Shown here in pieces: positions 17,389 to 26,443 of a DNA stretch of 64,000 nucleotides (positions are counted from its first letter, which is position 1; each line of letters begins with the position of its first letter). Below the pieces are notes generated by a model. That model worked only from the letters and a program-made list of their open reading frames with translations. It did no database searches and was not told the origin of the DNA. The stretch lies in contig NZ_JAFCJS010000003.1 in NCBI RefSeq assembly GCF_018130825.1, positions 372,001 to 436,000 of the forward strand. The letters are read 5' to 3'. The stretch is from Bradyrhizobium liaoningense (lineage in GTDB: Bacteria > Pseudomonadota > Alphaproteobacteria > Rhizobiales > Xanthobacteraceae). The position numbers were made by a program, and so were the translations under genes.

Positions 17389-19458
17389 TCAGCCTTCACC
17401 GTCCTTCCATCCGATCTTGTCCTTCAAGAACCGGAAGCCGAGCACCTCAAAACCAGCGCGCTCCTTGTTGTCCTTGCCGTAGCCATGGCCGCCTGCGGCC
17501 GGCTCGTAGAACCAGGCCTCATAGCCCATCGCCTGAAGCTTCGCCGCCATCTTGCGGGCATGGCCGGGATGGACGCGGTCGTCACGCCGCGTCGTCGCGA
17601 TCAGGATCGGCGGATAGGGCTGGCCGTCCCTGACGTTGTGATAGGCGGAGTAGGTCTTCAGCCATTCCCACTCCTCCGCCTTGTCAGGATCGCCATATTC
17701 CGCGATCCAGCTCGCGCCGGCGAGCAGCTTTGTGTAGCGGCGCATGTCGATCAGCGGGATGGTGCAGAACAGCGCGCCGAAGCGTTCGGGATAGCGCACC
17801 AGCATGTTGGTGATGAGGATGCCGCCGTTGGAGCCGCCCTGCGCTGCGATGCGCTTCGCGCTCGTCACGCCGCGGCGGACGAGGTCGGCGGCGACGGCCG
17901 CGAAATCGTCATGCGAGAGCTTCTTTCCGGCGAGGCGCCCGGCATCGTGCCAGCGCGTGCCGAACTCGCCGCCGCCGCGCAAATTCGCCTGCACGGTGGT
18001 GCCGCCGCGCTCCAGCCACAGCTTGCCGAGCGAGGCGTTGTAATACGGCTTTACGGAGACGGCGAAGCCGCCATAGGCGCTCATATAGACCGGCGCATCG
18101 CCGGTCTCGCCGGCGGGACCGGTCTGCACATAGGGGATGCGCTCGCCGTCAACCGAGATTGCCTCGTGCTGCGTCACCACGAGACCGTCGGCGGTGAATG
18201 TCTTCGGCGCCTGCTTCAAGACGGTCGGGCTTGCGACGCCGCGCTGGATCAGCAGCATCGAGGGCGGCGTGAGCGGGTCCTGCACATTGGCGAGCAGGTC
18301 GCCGTTGCTTTCGGAGGCGTGCCGATCCAGTGCCCAGACGTCGACGACGCCGATCTGCGGCAGGCCGGGAAGCGTCTCGCGGCTCCAGCCCGCGGCGGAT
18401 GGCGTGCAGATTTCGAAACGCGGCCTGAGCTCGTCGAGGATCGAGAGGACCAGTCTGCCCGCCGCCCAGAAGAAGCCCTGGACCGCCCGGCGCGGCGCCG
18501 GCTCGAACAGCACCTTGAACTCGCGGTCGCCGGCGAGGAAAGCCGGGAGCGAGATGCCGAGCACCGCATCCGCCTTGTACGTCCGTCCGGCCGCGGACCA
18601 ATCCACGCGCGGTTTGATCGCGAGCCAGTCGCCATGGGCTTGGAGTTCTATGTTGGTCGGGAGGTCGAGCTTTGCGAGCGGACCGGTCTCGTCGCCGATC
18701 GAGACGCTGAAGTTGAAGAAATCCAGCATGCGGCCGAACCATATCGTCCGGTTCGAGGTGATGCGATCGACGTAGCAATACGCGGCCATGTCGCTCGCCG
18801 AGGCCTCGAACAGCACCGATGCTTGTTCGACCTTTTGACCACGCCGCCACAGGCGAACCGTGCGCGCATAGCCCGAGCTCGTCGCCATGCCCTCGCCATG
18901 GGCGCTCGACAGCAGCAGCGTGTCGGCATCGAGCCAATCGACGCCGCCCTTGGCCTCCGGCAGCGTAAAGCCATCGGCAACGAAGCTCCTGGTGTCGAGG
19001 TCGAACTCCCGCAGGGTGACGGCGTCGCTGCCGCCGCGCGACAGGCTCAGAATGGCGCGCGCGCTTCCCGGCATCGTGGTGATGGAGCTCAGCAGCCAGT
19101 CCTCGCCTTCCTTTGCCGCGAGCTGGTCGATATCCAGCATGGTCTCCCACACTGGTTCGGCTTTGCGAAACTCCGCCAGCGAAGTCCGCCGCCACAGGCC
19201 GCGCGGGTTGGCGGCGTCCTTCCAGAGATTGTGCAGGTCGGTGCCGCGGCGGCTGACATAGGGAATGTTGTCGGGCCGGTCGTAGATTCCCGCGAGAATG
19301 TCGCGGTCGCGTTCGAATGCCGCTCCGCCGAACGCCTGAAGCGTCAGGCTGTTCTGCCGCTCCACGAAATCGAGCGCCTGCCTGCCCTCGATCTCCTCCA
19401 GCCACAGCCAGGGATCGTCGTCGGGAGCGCTGAGCGTGGGCCTGTCGTCGACGGACAT
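17389..19458 (-). CDS. S9 family prolyl oligopeptidase-like serine peptidase
   Basis: 689 residues from ATG at 19458 (MSVDDRPTLSAPDDDPWLWLEEIEG), preceded by GGAGTTTCGTTC. The DPWLWLEE start is the usual opening of bacterial prolyl oligopeptidases. A beta-propeller fills roughly residues 60-410, and the C-terminal hydrolase domain carries IAAQGGSNGGILI (Ser), TTRRDDRVHPGHARKMA (Asp, His nearby) and AAGGHGYGKDN (catalytic His). No signal peptide is seen, so it should act on short Pro-containing peptides in the cytoplasm. It is the upstream partner of the alpha/beta hydrolase gene. Confidence 0.9.
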   Translation of the reverse strand: MSVDDRPTLSAPDDDPWLWLEEIEGRQALDFVERQNSLTLQAFGGAAFERDRDILAGIYDRPDNIPYVSRRGTDLHNLWKDAANPRGLWRRTSLAEFRKAEPVWETMLDIDQLAAKEGEDWLLSSITTMPGSARAILSLSRGGSDAVTLREFDLDTRSFVADGFTLPEAKGGVDWLDADTLLLSSAHGEGMATSSGYARTVRLWRRGQKVEQASVLFEASASDMAAYCYVDRITSNRTIWFGRMLDFFNFSVSIGDETGPLAKLDLPTNIELQAHGDWLAIKPRVDWSAAGRTYKADAVLGISLPAFLAGDREFKVLFEPAPRRAVQGFFWAAGRLVLSILDELRPRFEICTPSAAGWSRETLPGLPQIGVVDVWALDRHASESNGDLLANVQDPLTPPSMLLIQRGVASPTVLKQAPKTFTADGLVVTQHEAISVDGERIPYVQTGPAGETGDAPVYMSAYGGFAVSVKPYYNASLGKLWLERGGTTVQANLRGGGEFGTRWHDAGRLAGKKLSHDDFAAVAADLVRRGVTSAKRIAAQGGSNGGILITNMLVRYPERFGALFCTIPLIDMRRYTKLLAGASWIAEYGDPDKAEEWEWLKTYSAYHNVRDGQPYPPILIATTRRDDRVHPGHARKMAAKLQAMGYEAWFYEPAAGGHGYGKDNKERAGFEVLGFRFLKDKIGWKDGEG

Positions 19459-19664
19459 GAACGAAACTCCGTAAAATCGCGGCGGATAGGATTTGATCGA
19501 GCGCAAGCCGTCAAGGGCGCGCGCCGCTATCATCGCACTGATTGCGTCAGAGGCATGGCCCGCGCCCGTTTGCGTCGGTTGCCCCCTCCTCCGCGCCCCT
19601 CCATAGTGGCGGGAATCAACAAGGCCCTCGAAAGCCTCAAGAGCCCCTTGGGGCGGAAGTGCCG

Positions 19665-20912
19665 ATGCTGGACGTAACTGCTGTCAATGAGATCGCCGCC
19701 GATGCCCGCGTGCGTGCCAATGTGGTGCGCCTTGCCGCCGCGCAGGCGCTGACCGGCGCCAACTCGGCGGTCATTTTCGCCACCGGCGCGATCGTCGGCG
19801 CCACGCTCGCACCCGACATGTCGTTCGCGACGGTGCCGATCTCGATGTATGTGGTGGGGCTCGCCGCCGGCACGCTGCCGACCGGCGCGATCTCGCGCCG
19901 CTTCGGCCGCCGCGCCGCCTTCATCACCGGCACCGGTCTCGGTGCGCTCACCGGCTTGCTCGGCTCGTTCGCGATCCTGCACGGCTCGTTCGCGCTGTTT
20001 TGTCTGGCGACCTTCCTTGGCGGCCTCTACGGCGCGGTGGCGCAGTCCTATCGCTTCGCGGCCGCCGACGGCGCCAGCGCTGCGTATCGCCCCAAGGCGG
20101 TGTCCTGGGTGATGGCGGGCGGCGTGTTCGCCGGCGTGCTCGGTCCGCAGCTCGTGCAATGGACCATGGATGTCTGGCAGCCTTATCTGTTCGCCTTCAG
20201 CTTCCTGGTGCAGGCGGCTGTGGCGCTGATCGCGATGGGCATCGTCGCCGGCGTCGACATGCCGAGGCCCGCCCCGGCCGATCTGCACGGCGGGCGGCCG
20301 CTGCTCACCATCGTGACCCAGCCGCGCTTCATCGCGGCGGCGCTGTGCGGTGTCATCGCCTATCCCATGATGAACCTGGTGATGACCTCGGCGCCGCTCG
20401 CCATGAAGCTGTGCGGCCTCAGCGTCTCCGATTCCAATTTCGGCCTGCAATGGCACATCGTCGCCATGTATGGGCCGAGCTTCTTCACGGGCGCTCTGAT
20501 CGCGCGCTTCGGCGCGCCGAAGATCGTGGCCGCCGGATTGCTGCTGGAAGCGGGCGCCGCCACCATCGGCCTCTCCGGCCTCACGGCGATGCATTTCTGG
20601 GCCACGCTGATCGTGCTCGGTGTCGGCTGGAACTTCTCCTTCATCGGCGCCTCTGCTTTGGTGCTGGAGACGCACCGCCCGCAGGAGCGCAACAAGGTGC
20701 AGGCCTTCAACGATTTCCTGGTGTTCGGCATGATGGCGATCGGCTCGTTCTCCTCGGGTCAGTTGCTCGCCAATTACGGCTGGTCCGCGGTGAACATGGT
20801 GGTGTTCCCGCCGGTCGTGCTCGGCCTTGCCGTGCTCTCGCTGGTGTCCTGGGCCCGCCGCCGCAAGGCGCGCTTGGAGGCGGCCATGGGTGAGTTCCCG
20901 GACGCGGTGTGA
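19665..20912 (+). CDS. MFS transporter
   Basis: 415 residues from ATG at 19665 (MLDVTAVNEIAADARVRANVVRL), after GGCGGAAGTGCCG; the open frame extends further upstream but with an Arg/Pro-rich, unlikely N-terminus. It has 12 hydrophobic segments and the MFS loop sequence GAISRRFGRRAAFI after the second helix. The N-terminal 'RANVVRLAAAQALTGANSAVIFATGAIVG' type helix is shared by a group of uncharacterised alphaproteobacterial transporters. It is divergent from the S9 peptidase gene and is followed 141 bp later by another MFS gene on the same strand; the substrate is unknown. Confidence 0.85.
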   Translation: MLDVTAVNEIAADARVRANVVRLAAAQALTGANSAVIFATGAIVGATLAPDMSFATVPISMYVVGLAAGTLPTGAISRRFGRRAAFITGTGLGALTGLLGSFAILHGSFALFCLATFLGGLYGAVAQSYRFAAADGASAAYRPKAVSWVMAGGVFAGVLGPQLVQWTMDVWQPYLFAFSFLVQAAVALIAMGIVAGVDMPRPAPADLHGGRPLLTIVTQPRFIAAALCGVIAYPMMNLVMTSAPLAMKLCGLSVSDSNFGLQWHIVAMYGPSFFTGALIARFGAPKIVAAGLLLEAGAATIGLSGLTAMHFWATLIVLGVGWNFSFIGASALVLETHRPQERNKVQAFNDFLVFGMMAIGSFSSGQLLANYGWSAVNMVVFPPVVLGLAVLSLVSWARRRKARLEAAMGEFPDAV

Positions 20913-21053
20913 ATTGGCGGGAGGCTGTCAGCAGCGTTGATGCTTCGATCGCCGTCGAAGTGATTTTCGGGAGTACGGTTGTTACATGATGCTCGTCATC
21001 AACAGACGGGCGTGACGCACGGCGCTCGCGGGGGAAACGAAGGACAAGCGCAA

Positions 21054-22292
21054 ATGCTCGACAACCCCCGTCATACCGCGCCAATCGACGAATCCTCGCT
21101 CCGCTACGAAGGCTGGCGCATCGTCGCGGTGTGCTTCCTGCTCGCCACCTTCGGCTGGGGCCTCGGCTTCTACGGCCAGAGCGTCTATGTCGCCGAGCTG
21201 CAGCGCGCGCGGGGCTGGCCCACCTCGCTGATCTCCTCGGGCACGACCTTCTTCTATTTGTTCGGCGCGCTGCTGGTCGTCTTCGTCGGCGAGGCCGTGC
21301 GAAAATACGGTCCGCGGCTCAGCCTGATCGCCGGCACACTGGCGATGGCGGCCGCTGCGGTCGCGATCGGCGCGGTGCGCGAGCCCTGGCAGCTCTATCT
21401 CGCCGACGCCGTGCTCGCCTTCGGCTGGGCCGGCACCAGCCTTGCCATGATCACCAACACGATCAGCCTGTGGTTCGACCACAAGCGCGGCATGGCGATC
21501 AGCCTTGCGCTCAACGGCGCGAGCTTCGGCGGCATCGTCGGTGTGCCATTGCTGGTGACGCTGATCGGCCATGTCGGCTTTGCCAGTGCGATGTACGCCG
21601 CCGCCGGTGCCATGCTGGTGCTGCTCGTGCCGGTGATCCTGTTTCTCGTCGGCCGTCCGCCCGACCTTCACGGCTGGCAGGCAGCGGCGAGAGCGAAGCC
21701 GCAATCGTCGACAGAGATCCGCGCCTGGGCGCTGCGCGACGTCGGCTTCCTCACGGTGACCATTGCGTTTGCGCTGGTGCTGTTCGCGCAGGTCGGCTTC
21801 ATCGTGCACCTGATCTCGTTCCTCGATCCCGTGATCGGCCGCGAGCGTGCCGCGGTTGCCGTCGCGGTGCTGACCGCGATGGCGGTGGTCGGGCGCGTGC
21901 TGTTCTCGCTGGTGATCGACCGCCTCAACCAGCGGCTGGCCTCCGCGATCTCGTTCCTGAGCCAGGTCGCCGCGCTCCTCGTCGTCATCAACCTGCACAA
22001 CGAATATGTGCTGATCGCAGCGTGCGCGGTGTTCGGCTTCTCGGTCGGCAATCTCATCACGCTGCCGTCGCTGATCGTGCAGCAGGAGTTCGATAGCGCT
22101 TCGTTTGGCGTGCTGATCAGCCTGAACACCGCGATCAACCAGGTGACGTATGCGTTCGGCCCCGGCGTCGTCGGGGCCTTGCGCGATTGGTCCGGGGGCT
22201 ACACGCTGCCGTTCTATCTCTGCATCGCACTGGAGGTGGCGGCGGCTGCGTTGATCATGGTGCGCGGTAAGCCGCGGGCGAAGCTCCCGTAG
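21054..22292 (+). CDS. MFS transporter, monocarboxylate/oxalate-formate-like
   Basis: 412 residues from ATG at 21054 (MLDNPRHTAPIDESSLRYEGW), with AAGGACAAGCGCAA upstream. It has 12 membrane segments. The first helices (GWRIVAVCFLLATFGWGLGFYGQSVYV) and the fourth-helix region GWAGTSLAMITNTISLWFDHKRGMA resemble the oxalate/formate antiporter and monocarboxylate porter group, suggesting organic-acid transport. It follows another MFS gene by 141 bp; whether both share a transcript is unclear. Its stop codon overlaps the left end of a palindromic repeat. Confidence 0.85.
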   Translation: MLDNPRHTAPIDESSLRYEGWRIVAVCFLLATFGWGLGFYGQSVYVAELQRARGWPTSLISSGTTFFYLFGALLVVFVGEAVRKYGPRLSLIAGTLAMAAAAVAIGAVREPWQLYLADAVLAFGWAGTSLAMITNTISLWFDHKRGMAISLALNGASFGGIVGVPLLVTLIGHVGFASAMYAAAGAMLVLLVPVILFLVGRPPDLHGWQAAARAKPQSSTEIRAWALRDVGFLTVTIAFALVLFAQVGFIVHLISFLDPVIGRERAAVAVAVLTAMAVVGRVLFSLVIDRLNQRLASAISFLSQVAALLVVINLHNEYVLIAACAVFGFSVGNLITLPSLIVQQEFDSASFGVLISLNTAINQVTYAFGPGVVGALRDWSGGYTLPFYLCIALEVAAAALIMVRGKPRAKLP

Positions 22293-22380
22293 GGTGGATT
22301 AGCCGAAGGCGTAATCCACCAACTTCGTCCCGCATTCGCAGAGGCATGGTGGGTTACGCCTTCGGCTAACCCACCATACG
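22289..22380. repeat. Palindrome, repeat family G
   Basis: GGGTGGATTAGCCGAAGGCG and GTGGGTTACGCCTTCGGC are inverted copies about 30 bp apart. The repeat fills the gap between convergent genes and could act as a bidirectional terminator. Only one copy occurs in this window. Confidence 0.8.
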
Positions 22381-22383
22381 CCA

Positions 22384-22878
22384 TCACCCCTCGCGCTGCC
22401 TCAACAACGCCTCCACATCCAGCCGCTTGGTGAACATCGCCAGCTTCCCATCCGGCCCGAACGGCCATTGCTCCCGCGGCTTGTCCCAATACAGCTCCAC
22501 ACCGTTCTGATCCGGGTCACGCAAGTAAAGCGCCTCGCTGACGCCATGGTCGCTCGCCCCATCCAGTGCAATGCCGGCAGAGAGCACCCGGTGCAGCGCA
22601 TCCGCCAGCGCGGGGCGCGTCGGATAGAGGATCGCGGTGTGGAACAGCCCGGTCGTGCCGGGCGGCGGCGGCGAGCCGCCCTTGCTCTCCCAGGTGTTGA
22701 GCCCGATGTGGTGATGATAGCCGCCGGCCGAGATGAACGCCGCGCCCGAGCCCATGCGCTGCATCAGCTCGAAGCCGAGCACGCCGCAATAGAAGCCGAG
22801 CGCGCGATCGAGATCGGCGACCTTGAGATGGACGTGGCCGATCCGGGTGCCGGCGGCGACGGCCTGGTTTTGCGACAT
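22384..22878 (-). CDS. VOC-family (glyoxalase/catechol dioxygenase fold) protein
   Basis: 164 residues. One betaalphabetabetabeta module starts with IGHVHLKVADLDRALGFYCGVLGFEL. GGYHHHIGLNTWES follows, and LFHTAILYPTR, then LYLRDPDQNGVELYWDKPREQWP, makes the second module. Metal ligands are likely His in HVHLKV, His in FHTAI and Glu in GVELYW. The layout resembles CatE/YfiE-like extradiol dioxygenases, but a length of 164 residues is about half of those enzymes. A ring-cleavage, glyoxalase-like or resistance function cannot be distinguished. It may be co-transcribed with the upstream CMD-like gene (90-bp gap). Confidence 0.85.
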   Translation of the reverse strand: MSQNQAVAAGTRIGHVHLKVADLDRALGFYCGVLGFELMQRMGSGAAFISAGGYHHHIGLNTWESKGGSPPPPGTTGLFHTAILYPTRPALADALHRVLSAGIALDGASDHGVSEALYLRDPDQNGVELYWDKPREQWPFGPDGKLAMFTKRLDVEALLRQREG

Positions 22879-22968
22879 GGGAATGCTCCGTTGAAAACAT
22901 CCACATAAGGCCGGCCCCGGGACCGCGCTACGGGTCGATCCCGAAACCCATCGTTTCCGAATGGGAAA

Positions 22969-23514
22969 CTAGGCGAGTTCCGACACCTCGCCCTCGGGCA
23001 ACCCGAACTCAAACGTGTTCAGCGTCATCGACACCAGTGTGTAATAGCCGCACAGCCCGATCACCTCGACGACGCCGCGTTCGCTGAGCAGCTTTACCGC
23101 CTCGTCGTACAAGCCCTTCTCGACGCCGTGGCCCTCGTGCAGCGACTTCGCGACGTCGTAGATCATCTTCCCCTTGGGATCGTCGAACTCAGGCGTGCGG
23201 CGGTCGCGGATGGCCTCGATGATCTCAGGCTTCATGCCGCCAGCGAGCGCGAGGCGCTTATGCGCATACCATTCGTAATGCGCGGTCCAGTGCCGCGCGG
23301 TCACCAGGATCGCGATCTCCGAGAGTTTTGCCGGGAATATCGTGTCGAAGCGCAGCACCTCGCCGAGCCGCGTGGCGTGGCGCGCCATCTCCGGGCTGCT
23401 CAGCCAGGCCATCATCGGCGCCGGCGGCTTGCCGCGCTTGCCGGCGATCGACTCGTCATAGGTCTGCCGCTGGCTCTCGTTCATTTCGCCAGGCGAAAGA
23501 AGCTTCAGGCGCAT
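22969..23514 (-). CDS. Carboxymuconolactone decarboxylase (CMD) family protein
   Basis: 181 residues from ATG at 23514, preceded by GAGGAAACCAGA. The CMD/AhpD-like core is seen in FPAKLSEIAILVTARHWTAHYEWYAHKRLALAGGM. The family's Cys-x-x-Cys redox pair is absent; His and Tyr occupy the region, as in decarboxylase-type members rather than AhpD peroxidase partners. The C-terminal part ends TLNTFEFGLPEGEVSELA. The reaction is unknown; relatives lie in aromatic catabolic clusters, and an acyl-CoA dehydrogenase pair is divergent from it here. Confidence 0.85.
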   Translation of the reverse strand: MRLKLLSPGEMNESQRQTYDESIAGKRGKPPAPMMAWLSSPEMARHATRLGEVLRFDTIFPAKLSEIAILVTARHWTAHYEWYAHKRLALAGGMKPEIIEAIRDRRTPEFDDPKGKMIYDVAKSLHEGHGVEKGLYDEAVKLLSERGVVEVIGLCGYYTLVSMTLNTFEFGLPEGEVSELA

Positions 23515-23653
23515 TCTGGTTTCCTCTTTGTTTTCAAGCACCGCCATGGCGGCGACTATAGCCGAATGCGGCCCCGCGGAAGTGGTTGAATTCCGCAGGA
23601 GCTTGGCCCAGAGTCGCCGCCAACAAGTCGATTTTGATTGATGGAAACGACCA

Positions 23654-24868
23654 ATGACTGACTCTACAACCAGCGATTCTGAGACGGCCCATCTCGAAAC
23701 ATTCCGCAACGAGACTCGTGCCTGGCTGGAAGCCAACTGCCCGCCGGAGATGCGCAAGCCCGCGACGTCGGACGCCGATGTGTTCTGGGGCGGGCGCAAC
23801 GCAAAGTTCTCGTCGGAGCCGCAGCGCATCTGGTTCGAGCGCATGCGCGACAAGGGCTGGACCGTGCCGGATTGGCCGAAGGAATATGGCGGCGGTGGCC
23901 TCAGCGCCGCCGAGCACAAGGTGCTGCGCGCAGAAATGGCCAAGATGGGCGCGCGTCCGCCGCTGTCGAGCTTCGGCATCTGGATGCTTGGGCCGGCACT
24001 TTTGAAATACGGCAACGACGCCCAGAAGAAGGAGCACCTGCCGAAGATCGCCGCGGGCGAGATTCGCTGGTGCCAGGGCTATTCCGAGCCGAACGCCGGC
24101 TCCGATCTCGCCTCGCTGCAGACCCGCGCTGAAAGCGACGGTGACGATTTCCTCATCACGGGGTCGAAGATCTGGACCTCCTACGCCAACTACGCCGACT
24201 GGATCTTCTGCCTGGTCCGCACCGATCCCGCCGCCAAGAAGCACGACGGCATCAGCTTCATCCTGTTCGACATGACCTCGAAGGGCGTCTCGACCAAGCC
24301 GATCCTGCTGATCTCCGGTTACTCGCCGTTCTGCGAGACCTTCTTCGACGGCGTCCGCGTGCCGAAGTCGCATGTGGTCGGCACCGTCAACCGCGGCTGG
24401 GACGTCGCGAAATATCTGCTCCAGCACGAGCGCGCGATGATCTCAGGCATGGGCGAGCGCGGCGTCGGCCGTCCGCTCGGCCAGATCGCCGCCGACTCCG
24501 TCGGTACCGATGCGCAAGGCAAGCTGGACGATTCCATGCTGCGCGGTAGAATCGCGAGCTTCGACGTCGACGAGGCCGCGCTTGCGGCCTGCGCCGAGCG
24601 CGCGGTCGATCTCGCCAAGGCGGGACAGGCGCATCCGGCGTTTTCCTCGGCAATGAAATATTACGGCACCGAGCTCAACAAGCGCCGCTACGAAATCCTG
24701 ATGTCGGCCGGCGGCGTTGATGCGCTGGAATGGGAAAGCGAGCGCTCCAGGCAAGGCGCCCGCCCGCGCGCCTGGCTGCGCACCAAGGCCAACTCGATCG
24801 AGGGCGGCACGTCCGAGGTCATGCTCGGCATCGTTGCCAAGCGCATCCTGGATCTGCCGGGGGCGTGA
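23654..24868 (+). CDS. Acyl-CoA dehydrogenase, catalytic subunit of a pair
   Basis: A 404-residue flavoprotein. The N-terminal helical part (WLEANCPPEMR, WTVPDWPKEYGGGG), the mid-domain WCQGYSEPNAGSDLASLQTRAE flavin-binding sequence and the C-terminal IEGGTSEVMLGIVAKRIL are all typical. The Glu in IEGGTSEV occupies the place of the catalytic base of many family members. These enzymes oxidise an acyl-CoA to the 2,3-enoyl-CoA and reduce ETF. The next gene encodes a second, diverged acyl-CoA dehydrogenase on the same strand, as in heteromeric pairs such as PimC/PimD or steroid side-chain FadE complexes. The acyl chain cannot be deduced. Confidence 0.9.
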   Translation: MTDSTTSDSETAHLETFRNETRAWLEANCPPEMRKPATSDADVFWGGRNAKFSSEPQRIWFERMRDKGWTVPDWPKEYGGGGLSAAEHKVLRAEMAKMGARPPLSSFGIWMLGPALLKYGNDAQKKEHLPKIAAGEIRWCQGYSEPNAGSDLASLQTRAESDGDDFLITGSKIWTSYANYADWIFCLVRTDPAAKKHDGISFILFDMTSKGVSTKPILLISGYSPFCETFFDGVRVPKSHVVGTVNRGWDVAKYLLQHERAMISGMGERGVGRPLGQIAADSVGTDAQGKLDDSMLRGRIASFDVDEAALAACAERAVDLAKAGQAHPAFSSAMKYYGTELNKRRYEILMSAGGVDALEWESERSRQGARPRAWLRTKANSIEGGTSEVMLGIVAKRILDLPGA

Positions 24869-24885
24869 GCCACGCTCTCACCGCC

Positions 24886-24990
24886 CGTCATTCCGGGGCG
24901 CGCGTAGCGCGAGCCCGGAATCCATCTCACCGCGGAAATGCCGCCTGATGGATTCCGGGCCTGGCCCTTCGGGCCATCCCGGAATGACGA
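24886..24990. repeat. Long palindrome, repeat family E (copy 1)
   Basis: CGTCATTCCGGGGCGCGC and its complement GGCCATCCCGGAATGACGA bound the element; inner arms GAGCCCGGAATCCAT / ATGGATTCCGGGC are perfect inverted copies. It sits between two co-directional acyl-CoA dehydrogenase genes, so it would lie in the intercistronic part of a shared mRNA. Copy 2 is at 57408. Confidence 0.88.
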
Positions 24991-25023
24991 ACTAGAATAG
25001 ATTTCGAATCGGAACCAAGCACC

Positions 25024-26163
25024 ATGGCCCTCGTCCTCACCGAAGAACAATCGATGCTCCGCGACTCCGCGCGCGGGCTGATCAGCGACAAGGCGCCGGT
25101 GTCGCACCTGCGTCACTTGCGCGACTCCAAGGATCCCACCGGCTTCTCCAAGGAGCTGTGGCAATCCTTCGCCGAGATGGGCTTTGCCGGCCTGCTCGTG
25201 CCGGAAGAGTTCGGCGGCAGTGGTCTCGGATTCATGGAGGCCGGCGTCGTGATGGAGGAGATCGGCCGCACCTTGATGCCGTCACCCTTCCTCGCGACCA
25301 GCGTGGTCGCGGCCTCCGCGCTGAACCGCGGCGGCAACGCCGCGCAGAAGTCGGAATATCTGCCGAAGATTGCGAACGGCTCGCTGCTTGCGGCGCTCGC
25401 GGTCGACGAGGGCGCCAAGCATCGCCCGCTGCAGACCAGCCTGCAGGCCGTGCGCGCCGGCAACGGCTTCAAGCTTTCCGGCGCCAAGGCACTGGTGGTC
25501 GATGGTCATGTCGCCGATCTCTTCATCGTCGCCGCCCGCACCGCGGGCTCGGCCGGCGAGCGCGACGGCTTGACGCTGTTCCTGGTGAACCCCAAGGCCA
25601 AGGGCGTTGCGGTCGAGCGCACCATCATGGTCGACGCGCACAACGCGGCGCGGATCGAGCTTGCCAATGTCGAGGTCACCGCCGACAGCGTGCTCGGCGA
25701 GGTCGATCAGGCAGCAAGCCTGCTCGACGGCGTGCTCGACATCGGCCGCGGCGCGGTCGCCGCCGAAATGGTCGGCCTCAGCGACGAGGTCTTCGGCCGC
25801 ACCGTCGAGTATCTCAAGAATAGAAAGCAGTTCGGCAAGCTGATCGGCGAATTCCAGGCGCTGCAGCACCGCGCCGCCGAGCTCTATGTCGACATCGAGA
25901 TCACCCGCGCCGCCACCATGAAGGCGCTGCAGGCGCTGGATGCCGACGTTGCCAAGGCTGCCTCGGCCGTTGCCGTGGCCAAGGCCCGCGCCGGCACCAC
26001 CGCCACGCGCGCGGTGCAGGAAGGCGTGCAGATGCATGGCGGCATGGGCATGACCGACCAGTTCGACATCGGCTTCTTCATGAAGCGCGCCCGGGTGTGC
26101 GAGGAATTGTTCGGCGATGCGAACTACCACACCGAGCAGCTGGCGCGGGCGCGGGGGTATTGA
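25024..26163 (+). CDS. Acyl-CoA dehydrogenase-like protein, partner subunit
   Basis: 379 residues with acyl-CoA dehydrogenase layout: FAEMGFAGLLVPEEFGGSGLGFMEAGVVMEEIGRT in the N-terminal domain and RKQFGKLIGEFQALQHRAAELYVDIE in the third helical domain. The C-terminal sequence is HGGMGMTDQFDIGFFMKRARVCEELFG. The middle domain is eroded (LAALAVDEGAKHRP in place of an aromatic/SG-type flavin loop). No Glu-Gly-Thr base motif is seen at the end, so it may lack a catalytic base and serve as the structural or flavin-sharing half of a heteromer with the gene upstream. The two are separated by 155 bp that hold a palindrome. Confidence 0.88.
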   Translation: MALVLTEEQSMLRDSARGLISDKAPVSHLRHLRDSKDPTGFSKELWQSFAEMGFAGLLVPEEFGGSGLGFMEAGVVMEEIGRTLMPSPFLATSVVAASALNRGGNAAQKSEYLPKIANGSLLAALAVDEGAKHRPLQTSLQAVRAGNGFKLSGAKALVVDGHVADLFIVAARTAGSAGERDGLTLFLVNPKAKGVAVERTIMVDAHNAARIELANVEVTADSVLGEVDQAASLLDGVLDIGRGAVAAEMVGLSDEVFGRTVEYLKNRKQFGKLIGEFQALQHRAAELYVDIEITRAATMKALQALDADVAKAASAVAVAKARAGTTATRAVQEGVQMHGGMGMTDQFDIGFFMKRARVCEELFGDANYHTEQLARARGY

Positions 26164-26180
26164 GGGCGGGCGGGGAGAGC

Positions 26181-26264
26181 GCGTAGCCCGGATGAGCGCA
26201 GCGACATCCGGGAATGCCGCGGGCACCGACCCCGCATATCGCTTCGCTCATGCGGGCTACGGCG
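26181..26264. repeat. Palindrome, repeat family H
   Basis: GCGTAGCCCGGATGAGCGCA and GCTTCGCTCATGCGGGCTAC are imperfect inverted copies. It lies directly downstream of the acyl-CoA dehydrogenase pair in a 280-bp convergent gap that also holds the family I palindrome. Confidence 0.75.
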
Positions 26265-26283
26265 CTATCGCCTCACAATCGGT

Positions 26284-26384
26284 GTCGTCGCCCGGCTTGA
26301 CCGGGCGATCCAGTACGCCGCGGCCTCTCGATTGATCAAAACCGTCTCTGGAATACTGGATCGCCCGCCTTCGCGGGCGATGAC
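26284..26384. repeat. Palindrome, repeat family I
   Basis: GTCGCCCGGCTTGACCGGGC at the left and CGCCTTCGCGGGCGATGAC at the right, with GGCGATCCAGTA / TACTGGATCGCC as perfect inner arms. It is in the same convergent gap as family H. Confidence 0.8.
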
Positions 26385-26443
26385 AGGGAGTGAATGGGAG
26401 GCGCTTGCTCCCACGCTCGCAACGACGGTGGCGAGACCGTCCC

